Positions 10,301 through 18,085 of a stretch of 64,000 nt of DNA are shown here, piece by piece. Position 1 is the stretch's first letter, and every line of letters starts with the position of its first letter. The notes beneath the pieces are model-generated. The model worked only from the letters and a program-made list of their open reading frames with translations, made no database searches and was not told the DNA's origin. The position numbers and the translations under genes are program-made. Source of the stretch: an uncultured Bacteroidota bacterium (GTDB lineage: Bacteria; Bacteroidota; Bacteroidia; Chitinophagales; Chitinophagaceae); assembly GCA_903824665.1 (NCBI GenBank), contig CAIJXT010000009.1, positions 186,001 through 250,000 of the forward strand. Reading direction: 5' to 3'.

Positions 10301-10406
10301 AACAACCATTTTGCTTCCGGCCAATCTGGCACCGGGAATGTATATTTGTCGTTTCGTAGGTAGCGACGGCAAATCAGTTGCCCAACGGTTGGTTGTAGAA
10401 AAATAA
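7392..10406 (+). CDS. NHL-repeat and Ig-like (BIG2) repeat protein with T9SS type A sorting domain
   Basis: 1004 residues, secreted. Signal peptide MKINYKHFISCFAALFLSLASGA. From about residue 74 to 366 there are six 50-residue NHL repeats (VAGTGTAG..ANQL...GVYVDAGGNIYVAD..NHRIQKWAPGA), which should fold into one six-bladed propeller. From ~390 to ~915 there are about seven Ig-like BIG2-type units (VCPGATTTL...GGTWSSSN...GLVTGISGGTAVISY...GCY). The last ~75 residues are a T9SS type A C-terminal domain (FQLSPNPTSGALALF ... GMYICRFVGSDGKSVAQRL), which directs export across the outer membrane and surface attachment. The ligand is unknown. A strong terminator follows. The gene is flanked by direct repeats A and B, and a broken copy of its 3' end lies upstream. 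Confidence 0.9.
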   Translation: MKINYKHFISCFAALFLSLASGAQTATIAGSTACPGGVLTLTSTPQPIHIVWQQAGIGISTVSPTYASSATTVAGTGSLGSGADSFRVPAGVCVDAGGNIYVADYGNHRIQKWAPGATSGTTVAGTGTAGPGANQLRNPGGVYVDAGGNIFVADWANHRIQKWAPGAGSGTTVAGTGTAGSGANQLQRPFGVYVDAGGNIFVADQFNHRIQKWAPGATSGTTVAGTGTSGLGANQLNNPTGIYVDAGGNIYVADEQNHRIQKWAPGATSGTTVAGTGTAGSAANQLNGSFRVYVDAGSNIYVADYFNNRIQKWAPGATSGATVAGTGTAGSAANQLASPTGVYVDAGGNIYVADRQNHRIQKFAASIVNTYTPATAGSYAALVTTQVGAVTTNTLTVNATINANAGTPVICLSQVLSIAILTNDASGGTWSSSDVAKAIVSPETGVVRGKGAGTVVITYRMNPTCFRTTVVTINPPVSAITGVLNVCPGATTTLSNATLGGTWSSNDTTMAKVNPATGLVTGFTSGTTAVTYLVSAGCYSTANVNMPAGPLFIVGPDTICQGAMATMSSGPVGGTWSSSHPSRASVNVTTGIVTGISVGSATITYRISSGCFRTKSVTVNNITASITGTANICPGATTDLTHVITGGTWTSSNNATATVNATNGLVTGISGGTAVISYFTSLGCYKTTVQTVFTAPANISGIATVCEGFQTTLASWPSGGIWSSSNNTAATVSTTGNVRGLAPGNTTIQYLLSSGCLVTREITVNAIPDTITGSLAVCAGSENSLSVSPSGGAWTSSNLSKASIDAVSGVLAGISQGTANITYMLSSGCFRNATAIVNPQPGVITGAATVAQGAFVNFTSSPAGGLWSSLASTTASVNAATGRVTGVSTGFTTITYQLGTGCYRTRDITVTGARGTIENPESETGYGSYFQLSPNPTSGALALFSSVSGVFSVHTIDGKLVISQMIDQQATTILLPANLAPGMYICRFVGSDGKSVAQRLVVEK
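7611..8490 (+). repeat. Six in-frame 150-bp tandem repeats inside the NHL gene
   Basis: The marker GTAGCCGGCACGGGT (with small variations) recurs with its GCCGGCACGG part starting at 7611, 7761, 7911, 8061, 8211 and 8361, exactly 150 bp apart. The units are highly similar at DNA level, including silent positions, so they arose by recent expansion or are kept alike by conversion. Each unit encodes one propeller blade. Confidence 0.9.
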
Positions 10407-10479
10407 CAACGGGTGCTGTAGAGAAAAAAACGACTAGTAAACAATTTGAAGATTGAAAAAAACCTCCGCCGCTGCAAAT
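10321..10479 (+). repeat. Direct repeat A, downstream copy
   Basis: Covers the 3' coding end and the first part of the 3' flank of the NHL/Ig gene. It matches 7127-7288 almost base for base through CCAATCTGGCACCGGG and the stop codon, into the terminator's left arm. Confidence 0.85.
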
Positions 10480-10500
10480 ATGCAGCGACGGAGGTTTTTT
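10461..10500 (+). terminator. Rho-independent terminator of the NHL/Ig gene
   Basis: AACCTCCGCCGCTGC (10461-10475) pairs with GCAGCGACGGAGGTT (10482-10496) with one mismatch and a 6-base loop, followed by a T tract to 10500. Confidence 0.9.
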
Positions 10501-10560
10501 ATACTGGATTGGCAGTAAACATACTTCTCAAAAAAGCCTTCATCCCCGCAGTTGCCCCCT

Positions 10561-10719
10561 GATGGCGCAGTGTTTTCCACTTGTATCTATACCGCAAGCA
10601 AGTGTTTTCCACTTGCGAAACCACGAATAGCATATCACCCACTGGCACTGCCATCTACCGCTGGTCCTCTCTCATTTACTAAGAAAGATTCGCCGATCTC
10701 AGAAAACCGCCACAGCAAT
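10561..10719 (+). repeat. Direct repeat B, downstream copy
   Basis: Aligns with 6981-7125: it starts GATGGCGCA, contains AAGTGTTTTCCACTTGCG twice in partial form, and ends near CGCCGATCTCAGAA and CAGCAATGCC. Non-coding. Confidence 0.75.
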
Positions 10720-10730
10720 GCCACTTAAGC

Positions 10731-11180
10731 TCAAAAATTGGCGCGGTTTTTGTGGCCTAATACCTGCATACCGTCACGTCAAATATTTCATTTTTCTTCA
10801 TGGCAGCAAGTGCGCAAAAAGTGCGCAAAAATACGAGCTTTAAATTTCTGTAAACAACTGATAATCAACTTATAACATCAAATTGCGCTACCCACAAAAA
10901 TTGCACACCAAAGTGCGCAAAAAGTCTTTTTCAGTCACCTGCGGGAGATTTGTCAATAACAGAGTACAGCTGCTTGGTACACAATCTAGTTTCAAAAATG
11001 GCGCATTTTTCGGCGCATAATACCAGTATCCTGCCACACCAAATATTGCAAGCCCTGTGAGCAAAAGTGCGCAAAAAGTGCGCAAAAATTAAAATTTAAA
11101 TTTTCCGTAAACATTTAATATTCAACACAATAAACCAAACGAACACCTAAACAAAAATTGCACACCAAAGTGCGCAAAAA
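10731..11180 (+). repeat. Two degenerate tandem units rich in GTGCGCAAAAA, related to the 3' end of the 20.6-kb HTH gene
   Basis: Unit 1 (10731-10924) and unit 2 (10992-11180) share, in order, TCAAAAATtGGCGC, an ATACC...CAAATATT stretch, the doubled 11-mer GTGCGCAAAAA, a GTAAACA...AATCAAC-like stretch, and AAAAATTGCACACCAAAG followed by GTGCGCAAAAA. The part after the doubled 11-mer aligns with the reverse complement of 20568-20712, the 3' coding end of the HTH gene (doubled GTGCGCAAAAA/CTGCGCAAAAA, then GTAAAAAT..., then CAATCAACACATTAAG). The whole 10.5-11.39 kb stretch has no supportable gene. Confidence 0.65.
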
Positions 11181-11391
11181 CCACTTTTCCCATTTGGCTA
11201 CTACCCCACTTGATACAAGGTGGTGCCGCTAACCACCGCCTGCTACCCAAGACTAAAAAAGCACAAAACAACGGGTTGCTGCCAAATCCCCCCGGCATGC
11301 AGGGGATTTTAAGTGGTACTTTGCCGGCAGGTATAGCATTAGTCAGTTAAGCTTATTACTTTACATGCTGTTTTTAAAACGAAATCTGAAA

Positions 11392-13938
11392 ATGAAGAAG
11401 AAAATTCTGGTCTTGCCGCTGCTCGTATGCGTTTCGCTGGCTACTACAGCCAGGCACAAAAACAAGAAAAAACATTCGAATGGCAATGACGCAGCAATGA
11501 GTGCCGCAGTAGCAAAGTCAGATACAGGCTCAAGCAAAAAGGGGCCAAAACCTTTGAGCAAAGTCATCACTGACAAAGCGGTTTCTAAAACAGGCTTGTT
11601 CACCGTACACAAGCAGGACGATAAATGGTATTTCGAAATTCCGGACTCACTTATGGGCCGGGAAATGATTATGACCACACGCTATGTAAAAGTTGCAGGT
11701 GGCGGAGGTATATATGCCGGTGAAATGGAAGGTAACCGTACTGTGATCTGGGAGAAAGGACCAAACAATAAACTGTTCTTCAGAGTAGTAACTGTTATGA
11801 GCGTTGCAGACTCTGCAACAGATATATACAAAGCTGTCTCCAGTTCAAACTTGAATCCGATTGCGGAATCATTTGAAATCAAAGCAATTGGCAAAGATTC
11901 AGCTTCGGTAGTAATCGAAGTTACTGATTTCTTCAAAGGAGATAATCAGCCGGTAAGCGTAAGCCCCAGAACAAAAGCCAGGTTCAATCTGACCACACAA
12001 GTGAACGACCGGTCTTATATTTCAGGTATCAGTACATTCCCTATCAATACAGAGATTAAGGTGGTGCGTACATTTAACTCCACGCCTCCACTCCGCCCCC
12101 AAAACGGTCCGGGCCAATTCCCTTCTGTAACCCTCCCTGCAGCTATGGAGACTGGAGCGGTTACCATGGAAATGAATAATTCTTTTGTATTGCTGCCCAA
12201 ACAGCCAATGCAGAAAAGGTTGTTCGATCCCCGTGTCGGTTTCTTTGCTGACGACTATGTAATATTCGACGATAAGCAGCAAAAAGTAGAAGACCAGACA
12301 TTTGCAGTAAGGTGGCGCCTTGAACCAAGGGAAGCAGACAGGGCAAAATGGAAAAGAGGTGAGCTCGTAGAACCTCAAAAACCAATCATATACTACATAG
12401 ATCCCGCGACACCCAAAAAATGGCGCAAGTACCTTATTCAGGGCATCAACGACTGGCAGGTGGCTTTTGAAAAAGCAGGCTTTAAGAATGCGATCATGGG
12501 CAAAGAATGGGACTATTCAGACTCTACCATGAATCTCGAGGATGCAAGATATTCAGTTGTCAGATACCTTCCATCAGATATCCCAAATGCATACGGTCCT
12601 AATGTCCACGACCCCAGGAGTGGCGAGATTATTGAAAGCCACATAGGCTGGTACCACAATGTAATGAAGCTCGTACACGATTGGTACTTTGTGCAGGCAG
12701 CAGCGGTCGATTCGCGTGCACGCAGCATGGTGTTTGACGACGAACTGATGGGGCAGCTCATCCGCTTTGTTTCATCGCACGAGGTAGGGCATACCCTGGG
12801 CCTGCGGCACAATATGGGTAGCAGCAGCCGCACTCCTGTCGAAAAATTGCGCGATAAAGCCTGGGTAGATGCCCATGGCCATACAGCTTCAATTATGGAC
12901 TATGCCCGTTTCAACTATGTGGCACAGCCCGGCGATGGCATCTCTGATGCCGGTATGTTTCCACGCATCGGCGATTACGACCAGTGGGCCATACAGTGGG
13001 GTTATAAATCAACTTTCGCAAAAGACGAAAAGGAAGACCAGAAAATTGTGAGCAAATGGGTTACAGATAGCCTCAGGGCCAATCCCCGCCTTTGGTTTGG
13101 CACCGAAAGCAACCCGTTCGACCCAAGATCGCAAACTGAAGATCTGGGTGATAACAATATGCGCGCCAGCGAATACGGGATCATGAACCTGAAAAGGATT
13201 GTGCCTAAACTGGCTGAATGGTCAAAAGAAGAAGCAGACACCTACGAAAATCTTGCAACCATGTATGCCGCCACCGTAACGCAGTTCAACAGGTATATGG
13301 GGCATGTTGTAAAAAATGTAGGCGGCGTATACGAAACACCAAAAAGTGTAGAACAGGTGGGAGAGGATGTGTATGAACCCACACCTGCAGCAAAACAAAA
13401 AGAAGCCGTTGCATTCCTGCACAAACAGCTTTTCGAAACACCGGAGTGGTTGTTGGAGAAAGACATTCTTAACAAGATCAACAATCCTGTGGCTGTAGAT
13501 CAGGTAACAAATGTTCAGGTAAATACACTGAACAGTCTGCTATCTGCTGCAAGGCTGAACAGAATGGCCGTTAGCGCAAACCGTTTCGGTTCAAAGAATG
13601 TCTATCCGGTTGAAGTCATGATGGACGAAGTAAAAAACGGCATTTGGAGTGAGTTGGCTAGTCATAAAACAATCGATGGTTACCGCAGGAACCTGCAAAA
13701 AGCATACATAGACGCACTTGAAAAAATAGTTAATCCTACTGATGCTGCAGGTCCTGCAGCACAGGCTTCGATCAACAATACCTGGAACACAGATGCGGTA
13801 TCCGTAGCACGGGGACAATTGATAGCGCTGAAGAAAGAGGTAGACGCTGCAATAGGAGGAACATCAGACAAGATGAGCAGGTATCATCTGCAGGATGTAT
13901 CTGCAAGAATCAAAAAAGCACTGGACCCCAAAGGATAG
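11392..13938 (+). CDS. Secreted zinc-dependent metalloprotease (DUF5117/DUF5118 type)
   Basis: 848 residues from the ATG at 11392, which gives a clean signal peptide (MKKKILVLPLLVCVSLATTA); an ATG at 11365 would add nine residues before it. The catalytic motif HEVGHTLGLRHN lies near residue 462 (zinc ligands: the two His of HExxH and the third His), followed by a Met-turn-like SIMDYARFNYV. The N-terminal half (KWYFEIPDSLMGREMIMTTRYVK) fits the DUF5118/DUF5117 regions that precede this protease domain in Bacteroidota. It probably cleaves proteins in the periplasm or outside the cell; the substrate is unknown. Monocistronic: a long non-coding stretch precedes it and a convergent terminator follows. 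Confidence 0.9.
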   Translation: MKKKILVLPLLVCVSLATTARHKNKKKHSNGNDAAMSAAVAKSDTGSSKKGPKPLSKVITDKAVSKTGLFTVHKQDDKWYFEIPDSLMGREMIMTTRYVKVAGGGGIYAGEMEGNRTVIWEKGPNNKLFFRVVTVMSVADSATDIYKAVSSSNLNPIAESFEIKAIGKDSASVVIEVTDFFKGDNQPVSVSPRTKARFNLTTQVNDRSYISGISTFPINTEIKVVRTFNSTPPLRPQNGPGQFPSVTLPAAMETGAVTMEMNNSFVLLPKQPMQKRLFDPRVGFFADDYVIFDDKQQKVEDQTFAVRWRLEPREADRAKWKRGELVEPQKPIIYYIDPATPKKWRKYLIQGINDWQVAFEKAGFKNAIMGKEWDYSDSTMNLEDARYSVVRYLPSDIPNAYGPNVHDPRSGEIIESHIGWYHNVMKLVHDWYFVQAAAVDSRARSMVFDDELMGQLIRFVSSHEVGHTLGLRHNMGSSSRTPVEKLRDKAWVDAHGHTASIMDYARFNYVAQPGDGISDAGMFPRIGDYDQWAIQWGYKSTFAKDEKEDQKIVSKWVTDSLRANPRLWFGTESNPFDPRSQTEDLGDNNMRASEYGIMNLKRIVPKLAEWSKEEADTYENLATMYAATVTQFNRYMGHVVKNVGGVYETPKSVEQVGEDVYEPTPAAKQKEAVAFLHKQLFETPEWLLEKDILNKINNPVAVDQVTNVQVNTLNSLLSAARLNRMAVSANRFGSKNVYPVEVMMDEVKNGIWSELASHKTIDGYRRNLQKAYIDALEKIVNPTDAAGPAAQASINNTWNTDAVSVARGQLIALKKEVDAAIGGTSDKMSRYHLQDVSARIKKALDPKG

Positions 13939-13964
13939 GTTACGAAACGAACACCAAACCAATC

Positions 13965-13998
13965 AATACCGCTTATGGCATGTGCTGTAAGCGGTATT
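13965..13998. terminator. Hairpin between convergent genes (bidirectional terminator)
   Basis: AATACCGCTTA (13965-13975) pairs perfectly with TAAGCGGTATT (13988-13998) around a 12-base loop. It sits in the 72-bp gap between the stop codons of the metalloprotease and NlpC/P60 genes and can serve both strands. Confidence 0.75.
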
Positions 13999-14010
13999 AT
14001 ATCCGGTGCA

Positions 14011-14817
14011 CTACTGAAGAAAGTCCGATTCTGAGGATCCCGTTTCGGGTCGTTCTACATGACCACACCCAACAAAACGGCGACGCCAGTATTTGTCGTT
14101 GATGCTACTCACAGTGACACCCCGGGAACGCGATGCATGCGCAAAATATCCATTGGCAAGATAAACGCCTACATGAGAGATACGTAGTCTGTGAATTCTG
14201 AAAAACACCAGATCACCTTCAGCTGCATCCTCATACTTTTTGATCAGTTCGCTGTTCTTGAATTGTTGCCTTGATGTGCGTTCCAGACTAACATTAAAAA
14301 TGGACTCATATAATTTCTGTGAAAAAGCAGAACAATCAATACCGTCAGCATTGTTGCCACCATATTTATACTTCACACCATACCACTGATCAATAAATTT
14401 GTAAACACCAAAATTTGTCAATTCCGCCGGCTCCGTTTCTATCATTAAAGCATATTTCAGCATTATAAGATCCGTTGACTTATCGAAATAACCTGACTGG
14501 GTATTTATCATCCGCCGTTCCGCCAAACTGCTTGTTACTTGCTCACCAGAGACGATCGTATCTGGCGCAGCAGTCGCCGAGTCGCCCCAATCCCCTGCCC
14601 CGACAACATCTTCATTCAATGTAAAAACGTCAGGCAGTGCTGTAGTCGAGGCTGTACAATGAAAACACAAAATGCGCTTCAGCACATGGGTTCTTGTAGC
14701 AGTAATAAGTGGTTCAGGAAGTTGCTGGGCTTGTGTAAGAAATGAAGAACAACAGCATACAACACCGAAAAGAAATATCCGGCCTGAAGCAAAACCAAAT
14801 TGTAGCTGTCTCCTCAT
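14011..14817 (-). CDS. NlpC/P60 family cysteine peptidase (cell wall hydrolase)
   Basis: 268 residues from the ATG at 14817, which gives a signal peptide (MRRQLQFGFASGRIFLFGVVCCCSSFLTQAQ). The C-terminal ~120 residues are an NlpC/P60 domain: KYKYGGNNADGIDCSAF holds the catalytic Cys (near residue 160), RISHVGVYL the catalytic His (near 215), and YFAHASRSRGV the third polar residue. Such enzymes cut gamma-D-glutamyl-diaminopimelate bonds in peptidoglycan stem peptides. The N-terminal ~130 residues match nothing I recognise. It is transcribed away from the adenylate cyclase gene, from a shared ~170-bp upstream region. Confidence 0.88.
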   Translation of the reverse strand: MRRQLQFGFASGRIFLFGVVCCCSSFLTQAQQLPEPLITATRTHVLKRILCFHCTASTTALPDVFTLNEDVVGAGDWGDSATAAPDTIVSGEQVTSSLAERRMINTQSGYFDKSTDLIMLKYALMIETEPAELTNFGVYKFIDQWYGVKYKYGGNNADGIDCSAFSQKLYESIFNVSLERTSRQQFKNSELIKKYEDAAEGDLVFFRIHRLRISHVGVYLANGYFAHASRSRGVTVSSINDKYWRRRFVGCGHVERPETGSSESDFLQ

Positions 14818-14987
14818 GAAAAGAGCATTGAGTGTATAAAGATAAAATTCATTTCGGTAAAAGGAAACTGTGGTGCACAAATGGTATAGTGAGCTGTAAA
14901 GCAAGGCATCAGATTTTCAGTATGGTATTGAATTTTGTTATTACTTTCGAAAATTGCGAAGTCTGTTTGTACTTCACCAAAACAAAA

Positions 14988-17054
14988 ATGATGAAAACGC
15001 TGGTTGCATTCCTATTTATTCTGATTCCATTTTGCCTGTCCGGCAAAGAGAATAAATATGATATGCTGTTCCTGCAGAAAGACAGCCTCATCCATGGTGG
15101 CAGCCGTGAAATAGAACAAAATTGGCGGTTCTATGCCGGCGACGACCCGGCAATGGCTGACACCGGATACGATGACAGCAAATGGGATATCGTAAACTCA
15201 AAACTCTATAAGGATGAAGACAAACCTACCGCCACCGACAGCTTTAACGGCATCGGTTGGTTCCGGTATCATTTTCTTACCGACACAGGGATGCAATTTT
15301 TCCCATTGGCTTTTTCCATTACCCATTATGGTGCTTCCGAGATCTATCTTGATGGCGTACTGATGAAAAAGTATGGAGTTGTATCCGGGCCCAAAAACAC
15401 CAACCCTCATTATCCTGTTTATTCGCCTTTTATTGCAACTATACGTTACCCCGGCCACCATGTGCTTGCCGTGCGGTATGCCAATTACAATGCAGCCAGA
15501 AATCGAAAAATATATGACAATGACCTTGCCGGCTTCACCGCCAAAGTATCCTCTGCCGCACACTTTGTAGACTTTGAAAGTCAGAATTTCATCTTCTTCA
15601 CATTCGTCCTGATTCTGCTGTTCGGCATTTTCATCGCTCTTGGCATCGCGCACCTTTTTCTCTACCTATTCGATCGTTCATCCCGGTCCAACCTGTTCTT
15701 TTCTATATTCTGTTCATCATTTGCGTTACTCTTCTTTGCTCCCTGGCTGGGTATAGCCAGCTCTAACCCCGATATCGTTCAAAGTCATCACTTTTCTATT
15801 CCGGTCATCATTACTGCCATTTGCATCTCCCTCAGCGGATTCGTAAATACACTGTTCAGCAAACGACTACTCCGGTTCAGGATAATTGCTATCTGCGCTG
15901 CGCTTGGGCCTATTGTGTACTGGATTCACTCGGGCATCGGAATAATGTATTATGGAATCCTCTTTGTTTTCGTACTCCCCGAGACCATCATTCTGATCAT
16001 CGGGGCACTGTATCGCAAAGTTGAGGGGGCACGAATAATAGGTATTGGCGTTTTGCTTTTTTCGCTCTTTTCCTTCTTTACAGCGCTATACCTTGTCATC
16101 TTTCAAAGTCTGGTTTTTGATAATGAATCTGTATGGGAACTGGTATTTCTATTTATCACCGGATCAGCTATCCTTAGTTTACCTATCTCCATGTCGCTGT
16201 ACCTTGCCTGGAGTTTTGCATCTGTAAACCGAAAACTAACGATCAATCTGGAGCAGGTAAAGGAGCTGTCAGAAAAGACTATTGCACAGGAATCTGAAAA
16301 AAACAAAATCATAGAAAGTCAGAACGAACTGCTTGAAAAAGAAGTATTGATAAGAACAGCGGAAGTAATATCCCAGAAGAACGAAATTGAGAAGCAGCAT
16401 AATGAACTCAAAACTGAAAAGGAGAAATCTGATACGCTTCTGCTCAATATTCTGCCTGAAGAAATTGCTGACGAATTAAAGGAAAAAGGCTTTTCGGCAG
16501 CACGATCGTTCAACGATGTAAGTGTACTGTTTACGGACTTTGTAGACTTTACCAAAGCAGGTGAGCGAATGAGCCCGCAGGAACTGGTGGATGAGTTGCA
16601 TGTATGTTTTAAAACCTTTGATGAAATAATATCTGGTTACGGAATTGAGAAGATAAAAACTATTGGTGATGCCTACCTTGCTGTGGGCGGACTGCCTGTT
16701 GCCGACCCAAACCATGCGGTAAATGCAGTTAAAGCAGCTATCGACATTCTGGATTTTATGCGGCGGCGGAAGCAGGAAATAAACGACCGTACTTTCGAAA
16801 TCCGAATAGGGATACATAGCGGAAGTGTTGTTGCAGGTATAGTAGGCATCAAAAAATTCGCTTACGATATTTGGGGCGACACTGTGAATACTGCAGCACG
16901 AATGGAACAAAGCAGTGAGCCGGGTAAGATCAACATATCTGAGTCGACATATCTGCTGGTGAAAAATCAATTCAACTGTATTTTCAGAGGCAAGATAGAA
17001 GCCAAGAACAAAGGAGAGCTGAATATGTACTTTGTTACCAACAACCTGAGGTAG
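14988..17054 (+). CDS. Membrane-bound class III adenylate cyclase with extracytoplasmic jelly-roll and 7TM region
   Basis: 688 residues. Signal peptide MMKTLVAFLFILIPFCLSG; an ATG directly after the first gives the alternative start. Residues ~30-190 form a galactose-binding/sialate-esterase-like jelly roll (IEQNWRFYAGDDP, WDIVN, GIGWFRYHF, GASEIYLDG). Several membrane helices cover ~205-410 (7TM-DISM-like), a coiled coil ~420-500 (ELSEKTIAQESEKNKIIESQ), and the catalytic domain starts near 505. In it are VSVLFTDFVDFTKAG and KTIGDAYLAVGG (metal-binding Asp residues), the adenine-specifying Lys in IKTIGD and Asp in YDIWGD, and the transition-state Asn and Arg in NTAARME. It is therefore expected to make cAMP rather than cGMP in response to an external ligand, perhaps a sugar (inference). 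Confidence 0.9.
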   Translation: MMKTLVAFLFILIPFCLSGKENKYDMLFLQKDSLIHGGSREIEQNWRFYAGDDPAMADTGYDDSKWDIVNSKLYKDEDKPTATDSFNGIGWFRYHFLTDTGMQFFPLAFSITHYGASEIYLDGVLMKKYGVVSGPKNTNPHYPVYSPFIATIRYPGHHVLAVRYANYNAARNRKIYDNDLAGFTAKVSSAAHFVDFESQNFIFFTFVLILLFGIFIALGIAHLFLYLFDRSSRSNLFFSIFCSSFALLFFAPWLGIASSNPDIVQSHHFSIPVIITAICISLSGFVNTLFSKRLLRFRIIAICAALGPIVYWIHSGIGIMYYGILFVFVLPETIILIIGALYRKVEGARIIGIGVLLFSLFSFFTALYLVIFQSLVFDNESVWELVFLFITGSAILSLPISMSLYLAWSFASVNRKLTINLEQVKELSEKTIAQESEKNKIIESQNELLEKEVLIRTAEVISQKNEIEKQHNELKTEKEKSDTLLLNILPEEIADELKEKGFSAARSFNDVSVLFTDFVDFTKAGERMSPQELVDELHVCFKTFDEIISGYGIEKIKTIGDAYLAVGGLPVADPNHAVNAVKAAIDILDFMRRRKQEINDRTFEIRIGIHSGSVVAGIVGIKKFAYDIWGDTVNTAARMEQSSEPGKINISESTYLLVKNQFNCIFRGKIEAKNKGELNMYFVTNNLR

Positions 17055-17116
17055 GGAACTGTGCAACATAGCCGACAGTATTTTGTAGTTTGCAGCAATC
17101 CAACATTTCTATCCTG

Positions 17117-18067
17117 ATGAAAATAGCCTTCCAGTTTTTGTTGATATCCATCTTAATTAGTGGAGCATCCGCTCAGTCTACAATTACGCTGCGCCGATCG
17201 TTTGTTGATAGCTTTTGCAACCGGCTTACAATATCGGCGGCTTACAACGTTTGGTTTTCGCATCCCAGACCTAATGCCGCTAAGGATGATGGTGATATAC
17301 ATGTTTCAGGATATGACAACAAAATTGGGATGCCGGTTGTGGCTGAAATAATGAATGCTGCCGAACAGCCTGAGGCCATGAATATGCTGAAAAGCCATGC
17401 CGGAAACGGAAACCCAAACAACCCTAAAATCAACATAGCCGGAGTATGGCGGCTATGGCCAGAGCATATGGGGCCAAAAGGGAATCACTTCTACCAGGGT
17501 ATGCACCTGACTGCTAATGAAATCATTAAGAAGACGACCAATCCTGACCATGTTTTTGAGATACACCCAGTGACGAAAGTGGCGACCCTGGATGTACGCA
17601 ACTCCCTGCATGAAATACGGGGATACGAACCCTGGTATGCATGGTATGTACTGCAACAGGTAGGTAAAAAACAATTTGCCATTACCTCTGACAAGCACTC
17701 CATTTCGTTTACCACCAAACAGACACCTTACAACTATGCAGACACCTGGATTAAAATTGACAGTATATGGACTGTCATAGATGGTGCGTTTGCCTTTTGT
17801 ACTATTCTGGACTATGACTACCAGCACGGACACGATGTTCTCCAGAAAACCATTGCCAATAATATCAGGGTAGGGTTTGTAAAGGGAACAGCGCCCTACG
17901 ATGAGGCATTGGCAAAACACAATGGTGGTGTGATGCATGTATTGGCTACAACGCGCATCAATCTGGCAATAGTGTCAGCACGGGAATCTATATCGCATAC
18001 AGATCCTGGTGCATTGACCCGACCCCTCCCATTAGAACTTGTTGCGGTGGGGATGATAACTGATTAA
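17117..18067 (+). CDS. Secreted protein of unknown function
   Basis: 316 residues from the ATG at 17117, which gives a signal peptide (MKIAFQFLLISILISGASAQ). No family recognised with certainty. Distinctive stretches are NVWFSHPRPNAAKDDGDIHVSGYDN, GVWRLWPEHMGPKG and DHVFEIHPVTKV; similar WRLWxEH and FEIHPxT patterns occur in uncharacterised proteins, but I cannot attach a function. No membrane segment beyond the signal peptide and no T9SS sorting domain, so it is probably periplasmic. It follows the adenylate cyclase gene by 62 bp on the same strand and may be cotranscribed with it. It converges on the esterase gene with only 18 bp between the stops. Confidence 0.75.
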   Translation: MKIAFQFLLISILISGASAQSTITLRRSFVDSFCNRLTISAAYNVWFSHPRPNAAKDDGDIHVSGYDNKIGMPVVAEIMNAAEQPEAMNMLKSHAGNGNPNNPKINIAGVWRLWPEHMGPKGNHFYQGMHLTANEIIKKTTNPDHVFEIHPVTKVATLDVRNSLHEIRGYEPWYAWYVLQQVGKKQFAITSDKHSISFTTKQTPYNYADTWIKIDSIWTVIDGAFAFCTILDYDYQHGHDVLQKTIANNIRVGFVKGTAPYDEALAKHNGGVMHVLATTRINLAIVSARESISHTDPGALTRPLPLELVAVGMITD

Positions 18068-18085
18068 CACCGCGTGAGTAACAGC

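Noticed and set aside
10888..11085. 65-codon frame with a hydrophobic start on the minus strand
   Set aside because: It is formed by repeat unit 2; the homologous unit 1 has a stop in the same frame, so it is not conserved as a protein.
10407..11391. Origin of replication in the AT-rich non-coding stretch
   Set aside because: No DnaA-box-like cluster and no replication genes nearby; the repeats resemble a gene fragment instead.
16476..17069. 197-codon open frame antisense to the adenylate cyclase domain
   Set aside because: Shadow of a well-supported gene on the other strand.
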